From: UBA1774 sp045628925
GTDB lineage: Bacteria > Bacillota > Clostridia > Oscillospirales > Oscillospiraceae
Length of the DNA stretch: 33,863 nt
Assembly: GCA_045628925.1 (NCBI GenBank)
Contig: JAZQQF010000124.1
Span: forward strand, 1-33,863
Reading direction: 5' to 3'
Both the position numbers and the translations under genes were made by a program. The notes beneath the pieces were generated by a model. The model saw nothing but the letters and a program-made list of their open reading frames with translations, ran no database searches and had not been told where the DNA came from. Positions 16,146 to 23,206 of the stretch are shown here, piece after piece (within the stretch, counting starts at the first letter, position 1; each line of letters starts with the position of its first letter).

Positions 16146-16541
16146 TCAGTTTTCCAGCCGCATGGTGCAGCTGGCGGTGAGCTGGAGTGTGTTTTTGCCG
16201 ATGATGGTCGAGGTAAAGCCGGTGAGGATGCGGGCGTCCGCTGTGACCTGCGCCGTGATCCGCTGCTCCACCGGGTCGGATACGATGGCGGTGGCACTGC
16301 TGATGCCCGCGATGCTGCTGAGCATCCGGTCCTCCGCGTCCTGCTTCCAGTCCACGGAGGGGTCATAGTGGATCACCGCATAGCGTGCGCCCTCCCGGGC
16401 GGCGTTCGTCAGGGTGAGCTGGTTGTAATAGAGCCAGCCGAAGTCGATGATGCCGCAGAGAACGGCCAGCAGGATCGGCAGCACCAGCGCAAATTCCACC
16501 ATCGCCTGTCCGCTTTCCCGCCTGCGAAAATGCTTTTTCAT
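16146..16541 (-). CDS. tadE: TadE-like pseudopilin
   Basis: A 131-residue minor pilin. After a basic leader (MKKHFRRRESG) comes QAMVEFALVLPILLAVLCGI. Cleavage after Gly11 would place Glu at +5 and Phe at +6, the pattern recognised by Tad prepilin peptidases. The extracytoplasmic remainder (about 35-131) is a short TadE-type domain. The ATG at 16541 was chosen because AAGGAGG lies 7 bases upstream; the open frame continues upstream without a comparable site. It follows the Flp pilin after a gap of 101 bases that contains a strong hairpin. Confidence 0.88.
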   Translation of the reverse strand: MKKHFRRRESGQAMVEFALVLPILLAVLCGIIDFGWLYYNQLTLTNAAREGARYAVIHYDPSVDWKQDAEDRMLSSIAGISSATAIVSDPVEQRITAQVTADARILTGFTSTIIGKNTLQLTASCTMRLEN

Positions 16542-16579
16542 CCTGCCGCCTCCTTGCCTGCAAAATCCGGGAAAGGCGA

Positions 16580-16597
16580 AGCGGGCCGAAGCCCGCT
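16580..16597 (-). terminator. Hairpin between flp and tadE (attenuator-like)
   Basis: On the minus strand AGCGGGC-TTCG-GCCCGCT forms a 7-bp stem capped by a stable UUCG tetraloop, extendable past one mismatch. A broken T-rich stretch follows (CGCCTTTCCCGGATTTT). A partial terminator or 3' stabiliser here would raise the major pilin above downstream assembly proteins. Confidence 0.55.
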
Positions 16598-16642
16598 CCG
16601 CCGAGAGGGGTACTGAGGTCGCTGCGTGTTCCTTCGCTGCGA

Positions 16643-16834
16643 TCAGGTGATGTCCGTGGTGTCGAGACCGCTGGTGGTGCCGTCGATCTTGCGGGCGACA
16701 CCGTTGAAGATGCCCTTGATCCTCGGGCCGAGCGCCGTCAGCGCAACGATGACGACCACCGCGATGAGCGCGAGGATCAGACCGTATTCCACCATGCCCT
16801 GTCCGTTTTCGTCCATCAGAAACTTTTTCAGCAT
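16643..16834 (-). CDS. flp: Flp/Fap-type major pilin
   Basis: A 63-residue prepilin, the major subunit of the Tad pilus. Leader MLKKFLMDENG is followed by QGMVEYGLILALIAVVVIVA. Cleavage after Gly11 leaves the diagnostic Glu+5 and Tyr+6 of Flp pilins. The hydrophobic helix spans about 14-36. A short variable tail rich in Gly, Thr and Asp follows. The SD GGAGG is 8 bases before the ATG. It lies between the prepilin peptidase, which should process it, and the TadE minor pilin. Confidence 0.95.
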   Translation of the reverse strand: MLKKFLMDENGQGMVEYGLILALIAVVVIVALTALGPRIKGIFNGVARKIDGTTSGLDTTDIT

Positions 16835-16895
16835 TTTTCCATACCTCCAAAAATTAAATTGTCAATTTATCTGTTCCGGGAAAACGCCCGGCCGT

Positions 16896-17549
16896 TTACA
16901 GAAGTAAGTCCGCGCCGAGGAAGGAGACCAGCATCCCGGCGGCGATGAAGGGCCCCATGGGGATGTTCGTTTTCAGGAAGCGGAGCATGGGCATCTGCTT
17001 TTGCACGATACTGTAGCCCAGTACCAGCAGGCCCATGACGAGGACCGCGACCAGCGCGCCCCGCAGTCCCAGCAGGAAGCCCATGGCAGCAGCCAGCTTC
17101 AGGTCTCCTGCACCCACGTTCTTTCCGAAGAGGCCGGGCAGCAGGAACAGAATGAAGCAGCCGACCAGCCCCGCAAGGGAGGAGAGAAGCCCGAAGGCCG
17201 GGACCCCCGCAACGCCGGCGGAGGCGGGGAGCAGACTCAGGAGCTTCAGACCCAGCACGGCCAGCACCGTCTGATTGGGGATGATGCGATGCGTCCAGTC
17301 GATGACGGAGACGGTACCGCAGATCGTGAGCAGCGCAAGTCCGCAGGCCGGCATGGCCATGCCCGTGGTCAGCGCGCCCAGCGCGCCGCCGGGGACCGCC
17401 ATCGCGGCGTTCAGCGCCCGCTCCGTTTTCTCGGTGAGCTGTGGGGCAAGCCCCCGCTTGTTCTGCAGCCGTGCAGCCCATACCCGGCTCACCAGACCGC
17501 AGCCCACTCCGGCAAGCGCACCGCAGAGGATCCGCAGGATCAGTTCCAA
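16896..17549 (-). CDS. A24 prepilin peptidase (TadV/CpaA-like)
   Basis: A 217-residue polytopic aspartyl protease that cleaves Flp and TadE leaders. The two catalytic aspartates are D84 in VIDWTHRIIPN and D149 in the GxGD motif GAGDLKLAAAMG. About six hydrophobic segments are visible. The open frame extends to a GTG at 17615, but that extension is the translation of a perfect terminator (17575-17600). The true start must lie after it. I chose TTG 17549, 8 bases after a GGGGG stretch; TTG 17555 is an alternative. It is the first gene of the Tad operon, controlled by the c-di-GMP leader. Confidence 0.88.
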   Translation of the reverse strand: MELILRILCGALAGVGCGLVSRVWAARLQNKRGLAPQLTEKTERALNAAMAVPGGALGALTTGMAMPACGLALLTICGTVSVIDWTHRIIPNQTVLAVLGLKLLSLLPASAGVAGVPAFGLLSSLAGLVGCFILFLLPGLFGKNVGAGDLKLAAAMGFLLGLRGALVAVLVMGLLVLGYSIVQKQMPMLRFLKTNIPMGPFIAAGMLVSFLGADLLL

Positions 17550-17562
17550 GATCAAAACCCCC

Positions 17563-17600
17563 AAAACACAAAAATGCTGCCCAATCGAGATTGGGCAGCA
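17563..17600 (-). terminator. Second leader terminator, just before the first Tad gene
   Basis: A perfect 12-bp stem, TGCTGCCCAATC with GATTGGGCAGCA (17575-17600), is followed on the minus strand by TTTTTGTGTTTT. This strong terminator stands between the riboswitch and the prepilin peptidase start. Expression of the pilus operon therefore requires readthrough of it. Confidence 0.85.
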
Positions 17601-17617
17601 TATCGCTTGCGACACAA

Positions 17618-17688
17618 TTTGAACAGGAACTCATGGAGGGGGTATCGAATGCCCCTCCGCTGACGGCGTATATGAAGTTCCGTTCAAA
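17618..17688 (-). ncRNA. 71-nt structured hairpin in the Tad operon leader
   Basis: The ends pair over a long range: TTTGAAC-GGAACT-T-CAT (17688 down to 17672) with ATG-AGTTCC-T-GTTCAAA (down to 17618), about 16 pairs with one bulge on each side. Inside is a second stem GGAGGGG/CCCCTCC around a 9-base loop, with 13 unpaired bases (ATACGCCGTCAGC) on one side. Its outer arm overlaps the U-tract of the first terminator. I do not recognise the fold. It may be an antiterminator or a further sensing element. Confidence 0.6.
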
Positions 17689-17710
17689 AAAGAGGTTCGG
17701 ATCGCCGAAC
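17686..17710 (-). terminator. Riboswitch terminator (expression platform)
   Basis: On the minus strand GTTCGG-CGAT-CCGAAC is followed by CTC and six T residues. It begins directly after the c-di-GMP aptamer, so it is the obvious expression platform. Confidence 0.8.
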
Positions 17711-17790
17711 ACGGCAGCTGGCAGCCATTTGACAGGCCCTATAGCTTTGCGTCGCACCCTTTCGGATGTTTTGCCCAATGCATCTTGTAT
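17705..17790 (-). ncRNA. Cyclic-di-GMP-I riboswitch (GEMM-I)
   Basis: The minus strand carries the GEMM-I core in order: GGGCAAA (17770-17776), the stem CATCC-GAAA-GGGTG with its GNRA tetraloop (17755-17768), the near-invariant GACGCAAAGC (17744-17753), then TATAGGGCCT, ATGGCTGCCAG and CTGCCG. This matches the clostridial form of the class I c-di-GMP aptamer. It lies about 6-10 bases after the predicted transcription start and directly before a terminator, upstream of the whole Tad operon. c-di-GMP is known to govern sessile and pilus behaviour. Whether ligand turns this operon on or off cannot be decided from sequence alone. Confidence 0.92.
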
Positions 17791-17802
17791 GAACTTGTTT
17801 TC

Positions 17803-17831
17803 CTTATAGCACAGAGGTTTTCACCTGTCAA
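17803..17831 (-). promoter_or_regulatory. Promoter of the Tad pilus operon
   Basis: On the minus strand: TTGACA (17826-17831), a 17-base spacer and TATAAG (17803-17808), near consensus. The start should be close to 17796. A second TTGACA lies exactly 20 bases upstream (17846-17851), separated by CGCGAAAAAAGCGC, which could be an operator or a decoy -35. Confidence 0.85.
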
Positions 17832-17957
17832 GCGCTTTTTTCGCGTGTCAAGGAGAATTTTTGCGCAAAAAGCAGGAATTTGTGGAAGCCGGAGAGGCGA
17901 AAAAGCCTTATTTTTTGCGGTTTCCGGGCATCCCTCGAGGCAGCGTGAAAAACGATG

Positions 17958-17995
17958 AAAAAAAGCGTCTGCATTCGCGGGGCTGCGAATACAGA
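17958..17995 (-). terminator. Second tandem terminator after the MoaF-like gene A
   Basis: On the minus strand TCTGTATTCGC pairs with GCGAATGCAGA (one G-T wobble), followed by CGC and seven T residues. It insulates the Tad promoter from the metabolic island upstream. Confidence 0.75.
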
Positions 17996-18010
17996 TGACT
18001 ATTAGTAATC

Positions 18011-18048
18011 AAAAAACAGGCAGGCGTCAGTTGACTGACACCTGCCTG
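18011..18048 (-). terminator. Terminator of the MoaF-like gene A transcript
   Basis: A 14-base-pair stem, CAGGCAGGTGTCAG/CTGACGCCTGCCTG, has loop TCAA (18017-18048) and is followed on the minus strand by TTTTTT. It lies 18 bases after the stop codon. Confidence 0.9.
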
Positions 18049-18066
18049 CGCCGGAAAATGCCGAAG

Positions 18067-19764
18067 TTATTTGACCTTCTTGTCGAAGTATTTCTGGATA
18101 TCGAAGCTGCCGCAGTGCCGCGCATAGGCGCCGAAGGCGTTCACCTTCACGCCCTCATCCTCTACGCCGTAGAAGAAGCCCGCGTCGTGCATCAGCTGGG
18201 GATTGAACACGAAGGTGCCCTGATTGCCGTTGCAGGTCTCTTCGATCCAGCTCATGAGATAGGCGTCGTCCCGCAGCTTGATATACAGGCAGGGAGAGGA
18301 CCACATGAGACCGCCGGAGCCGTTTCCGAGGAAGATGGTCCAGCTGTAGCTCTCGGGGGAGGAGTAAACGTGGATGGAGGTCATGCTCTCGGAGTAGACC
18401 CACGCGAAGCTCTTGCCCACCAGCTCGTCGGTGAAGCCGTGGCGGCGCACCAGCGGCGCGGTGACGCCTTCCATCTCCAGCACGCCGAAATAAGCCTTAT
18501 GCGCTGCTTCGATGTTGCTGCGCTCGTTGCCGATCCACGCATCGATGCAGGTGGTGAGACCATAGCGGAAGTCGATGGCGATGGTCACGCAGCGATAGCG
18601 GGGATGACCGGTGTGGAAGTGGCTGAAGAAAATCAGGTCCTCAGCCGGCTCAAAGGCCCGGTAGGTCTCAGTGTGCCATTCCGTCTCGCCTTCTTCGCGC
18701 CAGCGCAGGTCCTTCAGCCCGTCGATCTGATATTCCCACGCGGGGCCGCCGTTGTCATAGCGGAGGGTGAAGGACTTACCCACCATGTAATCACTCAGGG
18801 GGAACTCATTGTAGGAGTTCATGACGCTGGTGCCCTCGAACTGGCGGAAGTTCTTCCGGGCGTATTCCTGCACCGTCTCCCACGGCAGATTGGGATGCAT
18901 CTTGCTGGGACGGTAGACCGCCCGGCTGCCCTTCTGCGCCTTCATGCCGGGGAATCCCATGTTCAGCTCGGTGCCGTAGTCCGTCATCTTTTCGTAGGTC
19001 GCGCCCTGACCGGTCACGGTACCGTCGGCGGTATACATTCTGTAATCAAAAGCGTCCTTGTCGTCGAAGCCCAGACGGACACCCACGTTCCTTACGCGGA
19101 ACAGATCGAGGACCTCCAGCACGAAGGTGCCGGAATATTCGCACTCCACGCGGGAGTAGATATACAGCACGTCGTTGATCTTGATATAGTCCGAGGGGGC
19201 ACAGATCGTGATGCCGCCGCGAGGGTCGGAGATCTCCACGAAGCTGGAATAGCAGACGGAAGGGAAGAAATTCAGGATCTCCACGCCCGTGTCATCCTTC
19301 CAGTAGAGGCCCTTGCATTCGAGGCGGTTGGTGAGGGCGTGGCGGCCTTCCACCGCGCCGGAGCCTTTGGACCAGTCCATATAGCCGTAATGGATCTCGC
19401 GCTGCACTTCGCGCTCGTCCGCATAGCCGCAGAACCAGGTCTCAAAGGCGGTGACCTTACGGGTGGCGGTATCGAGGATGATATGCCAGCCGCGGAAGGT
19501 ATCGGGGATAAGAAAGCTCACGAGAACGGCTTCCCGCAGATTCAGCGCCCGGTAGCTGCACACCGCCGCTTCGCCGTTTTCCGTCAGAGTCAGGCTGACG
19601 TAGTCCTTGAAGGCGAGGGTCAGCTCGGTGCCGCTGTCCAGATGGACGGCGACGGTCTCACCCACGAGACCGGCATAAGCGCCCTTCGTGATGGCCGCAG
19701 GCTGCTCAGCCAGCTTTTCGGAGATGTACTCCGGGGTCAGTTTGTTATACTTGTAAAAGAACAT
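18067..19764 (-). CDS. Tandem MoaF-like protein A
   Basis: 565 residues, cytoplasmic, with no signal peptide. The C-terminal part (about 446-540) matches the MoaF C-terminal domain: ELVGKSFAWVYSES, HVYSSPESYSWTIF, YIKLRDDAYLMSWIEE. The segment before it (about 320-412) matches the MoaF N-terminal domain (YMVGKSFTLRYDNGGPAWEY). Residues 30-110 and 145-235 look like an earlier copy of the same pair, so the chain is probably two MoaF units in tandem, four beta-barrels of the calycin type. MoaF was named from a monoamine-regulated locus and its chemistry is not settled; despite the name, no molybdenum role is implied. Its SD GGAGG is embedded in the last codons of the GH63-like gene and the gap is four bases, so the two are translationally coupled. 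A close paralogue lies at 23389-25173. Confidence 0.82.
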   Translation of the reverse strand: MFFYKYNKLTPEYISEKLAEQPAAITKGAYAGLVGETVAVHLDSGTELTLAFKDYVSLTLTENGEAAVCSYRALNLREAVLVSFLIPDTFRGWHIILDTATRKVTAFETWFCGYADEREVQREIHYGYMDWSKGSGAVEGRHALTNRLECKGLYWKDDTGVEILNFFPSVCYSSFVEISDPRGGITICAPSDYIKINDVLYIYSRVECEYSGTFVLEVLDLFRVRNVGVRLGFDDKDAFDYRMYTADGTVTGQGATYEKMTDYGTELNMGFPGMKAQKGSRAVYRPSKMHPNLPWETVQEYARKNFRQFEGTSVMNSYNEFPLSDYMVGKSFTLRYDNGGPAWEYQIDGLKDLRWREEGETEWHTETYRAFEPAEDLIFFSHFHTGHPRYRCVTIAIDFRYGLTTCIDAWIGNERSNIEAAHKAYFGVLEMEGVTAPLVRRHGFTDELVGKSFAWVYSESMTSIHVYSSPESYSWTIFLGNGSGGLMWSSPCLYIKLRDDAYLMSWIEETCNGNQGTFVFNPQLMHDAGFFYGVEDEGVKVNAFGAYARHCGSFDIQKYFDKKVK

Positions 19765-19768
19765 ATTC

Positions 19769-21508
19769 TCAATCCTCCGCGAGCATTCTGCCCAGAATGG
19801 TGTAGGCGCAGCGGGGCCAGCTGCCGCCGAAATAGGCGCTGCCGGAGCCGGTCTGCGGGTTGATCAGGAAGGGGAAGTTGGCGTTTGCCAGCGCTTCGCA
19901 GTATTTCTGCGCAAAGTCCCGGGCAGCGGGCTTCTGATGGCTGTCCCACAGGCCGGTGCAGATATACAGCATGGCGGGCGGCACCACAACGCCCCGGCCG
20001 ATGGAGCCGCCGGATGGGCAGAACCAGTCGCTGCCCATGTCCTCGGAGGCAAGGCCGAAGGGACTGTTGAAGGTCTTGGGGTCACTCAGGTCGGCCACCA
20101 TCTTGTCGAGGATCTCTGCGGGCAGCCGGTCGCCCAGAATGCAGGGCATATAGTGAACGATGGAGCCGGAGAAGAGCTTCTCGCCGGTCCACGGGTCGAA
20201 GCCGATGAAATGCTCGCCGTCCCACAGCTTGTCGATGAGCCGGGCCAGCAGATCCCTGGACTTCTTGTACCATGCGTCGATCTCCGCCTGCGGCTTTTCA
20301 AGGATCTCGCCCAGCTGGGCCACGGCTTCGAAGAGAATGACCAGATAGGCCGCGATATCCGGGGAGGTGACCTGCAGATGTTCGAGGAAGAGAGTGGAAT
20401 CATCCAGCCCGGTCTCGTCGCCGTGGTCGAGGGTGGGCAGGCCGTCGTCGTCCTCGTCCTTATAGTTCATGAACCAGTCGCCCCAAGCACCCATACCCTT
20501 GTAGAGCATCTCCAGCTTGTCGGCGGAGACCTCCTTTTTCAGGTCGTGGTGCTTCATGATCTGCTGGATGGCCCAGCCGTGGATGGGCGGCTTGATAAGC
20601 TGCTTTTCGCAGGCGAAATCATCGTACCCGTCGGCCAGCTGGCCTTCCGCGCTCTGCCGGTCCAGCGGTCCGAGGAGCAGGCCGATGGCCAGGTCCAGAT
20701 GCTCCTGCAGGGCGACGGCGTTCTGGCACATCTGCCACTGGGAGGCCATGATGCCCGCGAACATCTGGATCATGGGATAGCGGGCGAGGCCGTAGGGCGA
20801 GGTGATATAGCTCCAGAGGGTGTATTCCTCGTCCCGGCGCTTTTCCTCCAGCTTGCCCTTGAAGGCGGGCATTTTGGCATAGAAGCTGTCCCAATCGTCC
20901 TGCATGCTGGCCTTCGCTTCCGCGTAGGTGGGATAGCTCTTGCGCACGAAGGCCGCATAGGGGAATTCCTCCATGACCAGCGTGAACTTCCCATCCGGCG
21001 CGGGATGGGTGCGGCCCTGCACCTTGCCGCTGGAGAGCTTTTCCCAATCCCAGTAATCCTTGCCGTTGTTGAAATCGAAGGAGGAGCCTTCCAGCCCCTT
21101 GAACAGGAAGGAGTTGGTCACGCGGAACACCGCTTCCCACGCCCCGTCGCGCTTGCGGTTGACGGTCTCGTGCTGGGCGGTCTCCTTCTCGAACAGGAGG
21201 CCTACGCCGGGGTCGCCCTCGGCGATCATCTGCACGGTGCTGGCGTAGGTGAAGCGGGCGTCACCGTAGGCGGTGTGCAGCACCAGCTCGGCGGGGAAGA
21301 CCTGGATCGTGAAGGGCACCTTGCGGCCCTCATGGGTGGGATAGATATAGATGAGCTTGTTTCCGTCGGGCGCTTTGGCCGACATACCGTGGCAGGTGCC
21401 CAGATAAAGGGAGGTGTCCCCATAGGCGCCGCCCTGCTGGAACAGGGCGAACCACGCGCCGTGCCGCTTGAACATGGAACCGGTGATGGCGATGGGTTTC
21501 GTATCCAT
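19769..21508 (-). CDS. GH63-like (alpha/alpha)6 glycoside hydrolase
   Basis: 579 residues. An N-terminal beta-rich part (about 1-190) precedes an (alpha/alpha)6-toroid part (about 225-575). The toroid carries segments typical of the GH63 / mannosylglycerate-hydrolase-like group: LWSYITSPYGLARYPMIQ, KPPIHGWAIQQIMKHH, DDDGLPTLDHGDETGLDDS and YFGGSWPRCAYTILG. Related enzymes cleave alpha-glucosides or glycosylated small molecules. I cannot assign catalytic acid and base with confidence, nor the sugar. No signal peptide is present, so the substrate must be imported. It has its own promoter and the MoaF-like gene A is directly downstream. GH37- or GH15-like assignments are less likely. Confidence 0.75.
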   Translation of the reverse strand: MDTKPIAITGSMFKRHGAWFALFQQGGAYGDTSLYLGTCHGMSAKAPDGNKLIYIYPTHEGRKVPFTIQVFPAELVLHTAYGDARFTYASTVQMIAEGDPGVGLLFEKETAQHETVNRKRDGAWEAVFRVTNSFLFKGLEGSSFDFNNGKDYWDWEKLSSGKVQGRTHPAPDGKFTLVMEEFPYAAFVRKSYPTYAEAKASMQDDWDSFYAKMPAFKGKLEEKRRDEEYTLWSYITSPYGLARYPMIQMFAGIMASQWQMCQNAVALQEHLDLAIGLLLGPLDRQSAEGQLADGYDDFACEKQLIKPPIHGWAIQQIMKHHDLKKEVSADKLEMLYKGMGAWGDWFMNYKDEDDDGLPTLDHGDETGLDDSTLFLEHLQVTSPDIAAYLVILFEAVAQLGEILEKPQAEIDAWYKKSRDLLARLIDKLWDGEHFIGFDPWTGEKLFSGSIVHYMPCILGDRLPAEILDKMVADLSDPKTFNSPFGLASEDMGSDWFCPSGGSIGRGVVVPPAMLYICTGLWDSHQKPAARDFAQKYCEALANANFPFLINPQTGSGSAYFGGSWPRCAYTILGRMLAED

Positions 21509-21542
21509 AATCGTCGCTCCTTTGTTTTGTTATCTGACCATG

Positions 21543-21571
21543 ATTTTACCGTGATTCGCTGTGTTTTGCAA
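21543..21571 (-). promoter_or_regulatory. Promoter of the GH63-like/MoaF-like A operon
   Basis: On the minus strand: TTGCAA (21566-21571), a 17-base spacer and TAAAAT (21543-21548). It lies between the upstream terminator and the AAAGGAG ribosome binding site of the glycosidase gene. Confidence 0.75.
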
Positions 21572-21583
21572 GCACGAAACCAT

Positions 21584-21615
21584 AAAAGGCCGGGGCTGAA
21601 TCATCAGCCCCGGCC
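21584..21615 (-). terminator. Terminator after the FAD oxidoreductase gene
   Basis: A perfect 12-bp stem GGCCGGGGCTGA/TCAGCCCCGGCC (21588-21615) is followed on the minus strand by TTTTAT. The short U-tract may allow some readthrough into the glycosidase operon. Confidence 0.8.
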
Positions 21616-21633
21616 GGGAAATCGGAAATCGGA

Positions 21634-23109
21634 TTACTTCGTCCAGGTCTTGTCCGGCGCGGCGAGGATGCGCTTGGCGCGCTCGCTGTCGCGGCCGTAG
21701 TTGCAGGCCTCCAGCTCGGCGACCATTTCCGCATTCGTGTTGTCCTGACGGGGCAGGGGCACATCCTGATCGTGGGAGAGGATGTACTGCACCTTGCGGA
21801 TATCCACGTTCGCGGTGGTGGTGCCGTCCTGAATGGCGACGGCGGCGGCCACGCCTGCGGCCTGACCAGTCTGCACGCACTGGGGGATCAGCTGCAGGGG
21901 GCCGATGGCGTCAGGGTCGGCGGAGAGGTGACGGCCCGGGGCCAGCAGGTTGTCGATGTTCTTGGGCACGATGCAGCCGTAGGGGATCTCAACGGGCACG
22001 GAGGAGCCGGTGGTGGTGCTCCACGCGATAACGTCGTCAAAGGCCACGTTGCCGGCCATGTGCTTCATGGTCATGTAGACCTTGCCGTCCAGACGGCGGG
22101 AGCAGCGGACGCCCAGCTGCGGCGCGATATCCATGAGATACGCATCCTTGAAGCCGGCGGGGCAGCGCTCCTTGCAGAAGTCGAGGATCTTGCGGATGGA
22201 GTTGCGGACGATGAACTCGGTGTCGCGGATATCGTCCAGATCGATGCAGAGGCGGCCGGAGAGCCAGTTGTTGAACCACACCACGTCCTTGCAGCCGGCG
22301 GGGAAGAAGGCGGTGCGGTAGCCCGCCAGCTTGATCAGGTCGGCGCTGAAGGCGCGGGCCTCGGCGGGGTTGGCGCGGGACCAGTCGGCATAGGCTTCAT
22401 AGTCCACGCCGGCGGCGCGCCACACCAGCGCGGTCTGGTCGTCGCGTTCCATCTCGCCGGGGATGCCGCTCTTGCCATGGAAGGGCGCGCCCGCCTGCGC
22501 ATAGATGTCGCCGTCGCCGGTGGCATCGATGACGACCTTGGCATAGACCGCCTGACGGCCGGCCTTGCTCTCAAAGATGACGCCCTTGATCTCGTTGCCT
22601 TCCATGATGGGCTTGGTGCCCCAGCAGTGCAGCAGCACTTCGATGTTGGGCTCCTCCTGCACCATCAGATCCATCTCGATCTTCAGCTGCTGGGGGTCAT
22701 AGCTGGGGGCACGGGCCAGCACCTGCTGACCGGGCATGCCGGAGGTGCAGAAGGGGATCTTGGACCAGCTGCCGATGAGGATGGGGTCGTTCTTGCCGAT
22801 ATCCTCCAGCGCGGGGCTGAGGTAGGCTTCCGGCGCGCTCTTATCGAGGCGGGAGAACCACTCCTCCTGAATGCCGCGGATGACGCTGTACTTGCCCCAG
22901 CTCAGGCTGGGCACCACCAACACGTAGCCTCCGGTGACGTCGCCGCCGAAATAGCCGTAGCGCTCCATGAGGACGATCTTCGCGTTCCGGTTGGCACGGG
23001 CAGCCGCGATGGCGGCACTGTGGCCCGCCGCGCCGCCGCCTACCACGAGAATGTCGCATTCTGTGCGGATAGGCAGAGTGTTGGGAGATTCCTGATATAC
23101 CTTTTCCAT
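21634..23109 (-). CDS. FAD-dependent oxidoreductase (FAD_oxidored family)
   Basis: 491 residues. The Rossmann dinucleotide motif is DILVVGGGAAGHSAAIAAAR (19-38), the ribose-binding acidic residue is E49 in VLMER, and the GD motif is IDATGDGD (194-201). The C-terminal FAD-contact region reads GRHLSADPDAIGPLQLIPQ, then GQAAGVAAA. This is the FAD_oxidored (PF12831-like) group, whose members oxidise or reduce small molecules; the substrate is unknown. There is no signal peptide. The ATG at 23109 has AAAGGA upstream and replaces a longer in-frame extension without an SD. It lies between the glycosidase and the divergent MoaF-like gene B. Together these suggest one pathway that modifies and splits an imported glycoside; this is inference. 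Confidence 0.88.
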   Translation of the reverse strand: MEKVYQESPNTLPIRTECDILVVGGGAAGHSAAIAAARANRNAKIVLMERYGYFGGDVTGGYVLVVPSLSWGKYSVIRGIQEEWFSRLDKSAPEAYLSPALEDIGKNDPILIGSWSKIPFCTSGMPGQQVLARAPSYDPQQLKIEMDLMVQEEPNIEVLLHCWGTKPIMEGNEIKGVIFESKAGRQAVYAKVVIDATGDGDIYAQAGAPFHGKSGIPGEMERDDQTALVWRAAGVDYEAYADWSRANPAEARAFSADLIKLAGYRTAFFPAGCKDVVWFNNWLSGRLCIDLDDIRDTEFIVRNSIRKILDFCKERCPAGFKDAYLMDIAPQLGVRCSRRLDGKVYMTMKHMAGNVAFDDVIAWSTTTGSSVPVEIPYGCIVPKNIDNLLAPGRHLSADPDAIGPLQLIPQCVQTGQAAGVAAAVAIQDGTTTANVDIRKVQYILSHDQDVPLPRQDNTNAEMVAELEACNYGRDSERAKRILAAPDKTWTK

Positions 23110-23177
23110 ATTCCAGTTCCTTTCTTTCAGCTTGTTTCTTTGTGCATCTCGCTGTGCAGCAAAGGTTTTATGCATCT

Positions 23178-23206
23178 ATTTTATAGACTTCCTGCCCGAA
23201 ATACAA
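23178..23206 (-). promoter_or_regulatory. Promoter of the FAD oxidoreductase gene
   Basis: On the minus strand: TTGTAT (23201-23206), a 17-base spacer and TAAAAT (23178-23183). The 279-base intergenic region 23110-23388 holds this promoter, the divergent one at 23324-23352 and a short palindrome TCCCG-TTTA-CGGGA (23240-23253) between them that could be a shared operator. Confidence 0.6.

Noticed and set aside
16842..16870. TTGACA-N17-TATGGA before flp as a separate pilin promoter
   Set aside because: The -10 box would overlap the SD and place the start of transcription within the coding sequence. The AT-rich match is probably chance.
16867..17778. 303-residue minus-strand frame through the riboswitch and prepilin peptidase region
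   Set aside because: It reads structured leader RNA and a shifted frame of a membrane protease with catalytic aspartates. No SD supports it.
17890..17935. Possible plus-strand terminator AGGC-GAAAAA-GCCT-TATTTTTT
   Set aside because: A stem of only 4 bp, with no plus-strand gene upstream to terminate.
18067..19764. Molybdenum cofactor biosynthesis role for the MoaF-like genes
   Set aside because: The name comes from a monoamine-regulated locus. No other cofactor genes (moaA, moaC, mogA) are present, so a cofactor role is not supported.
17995..21700. Long plus-strand frames opposite MoaF-like A and the glycosidase
   Set aside because: Both minus-strand genes have recognisable domains, SD sites and terminators; the plus-strand frames have none.
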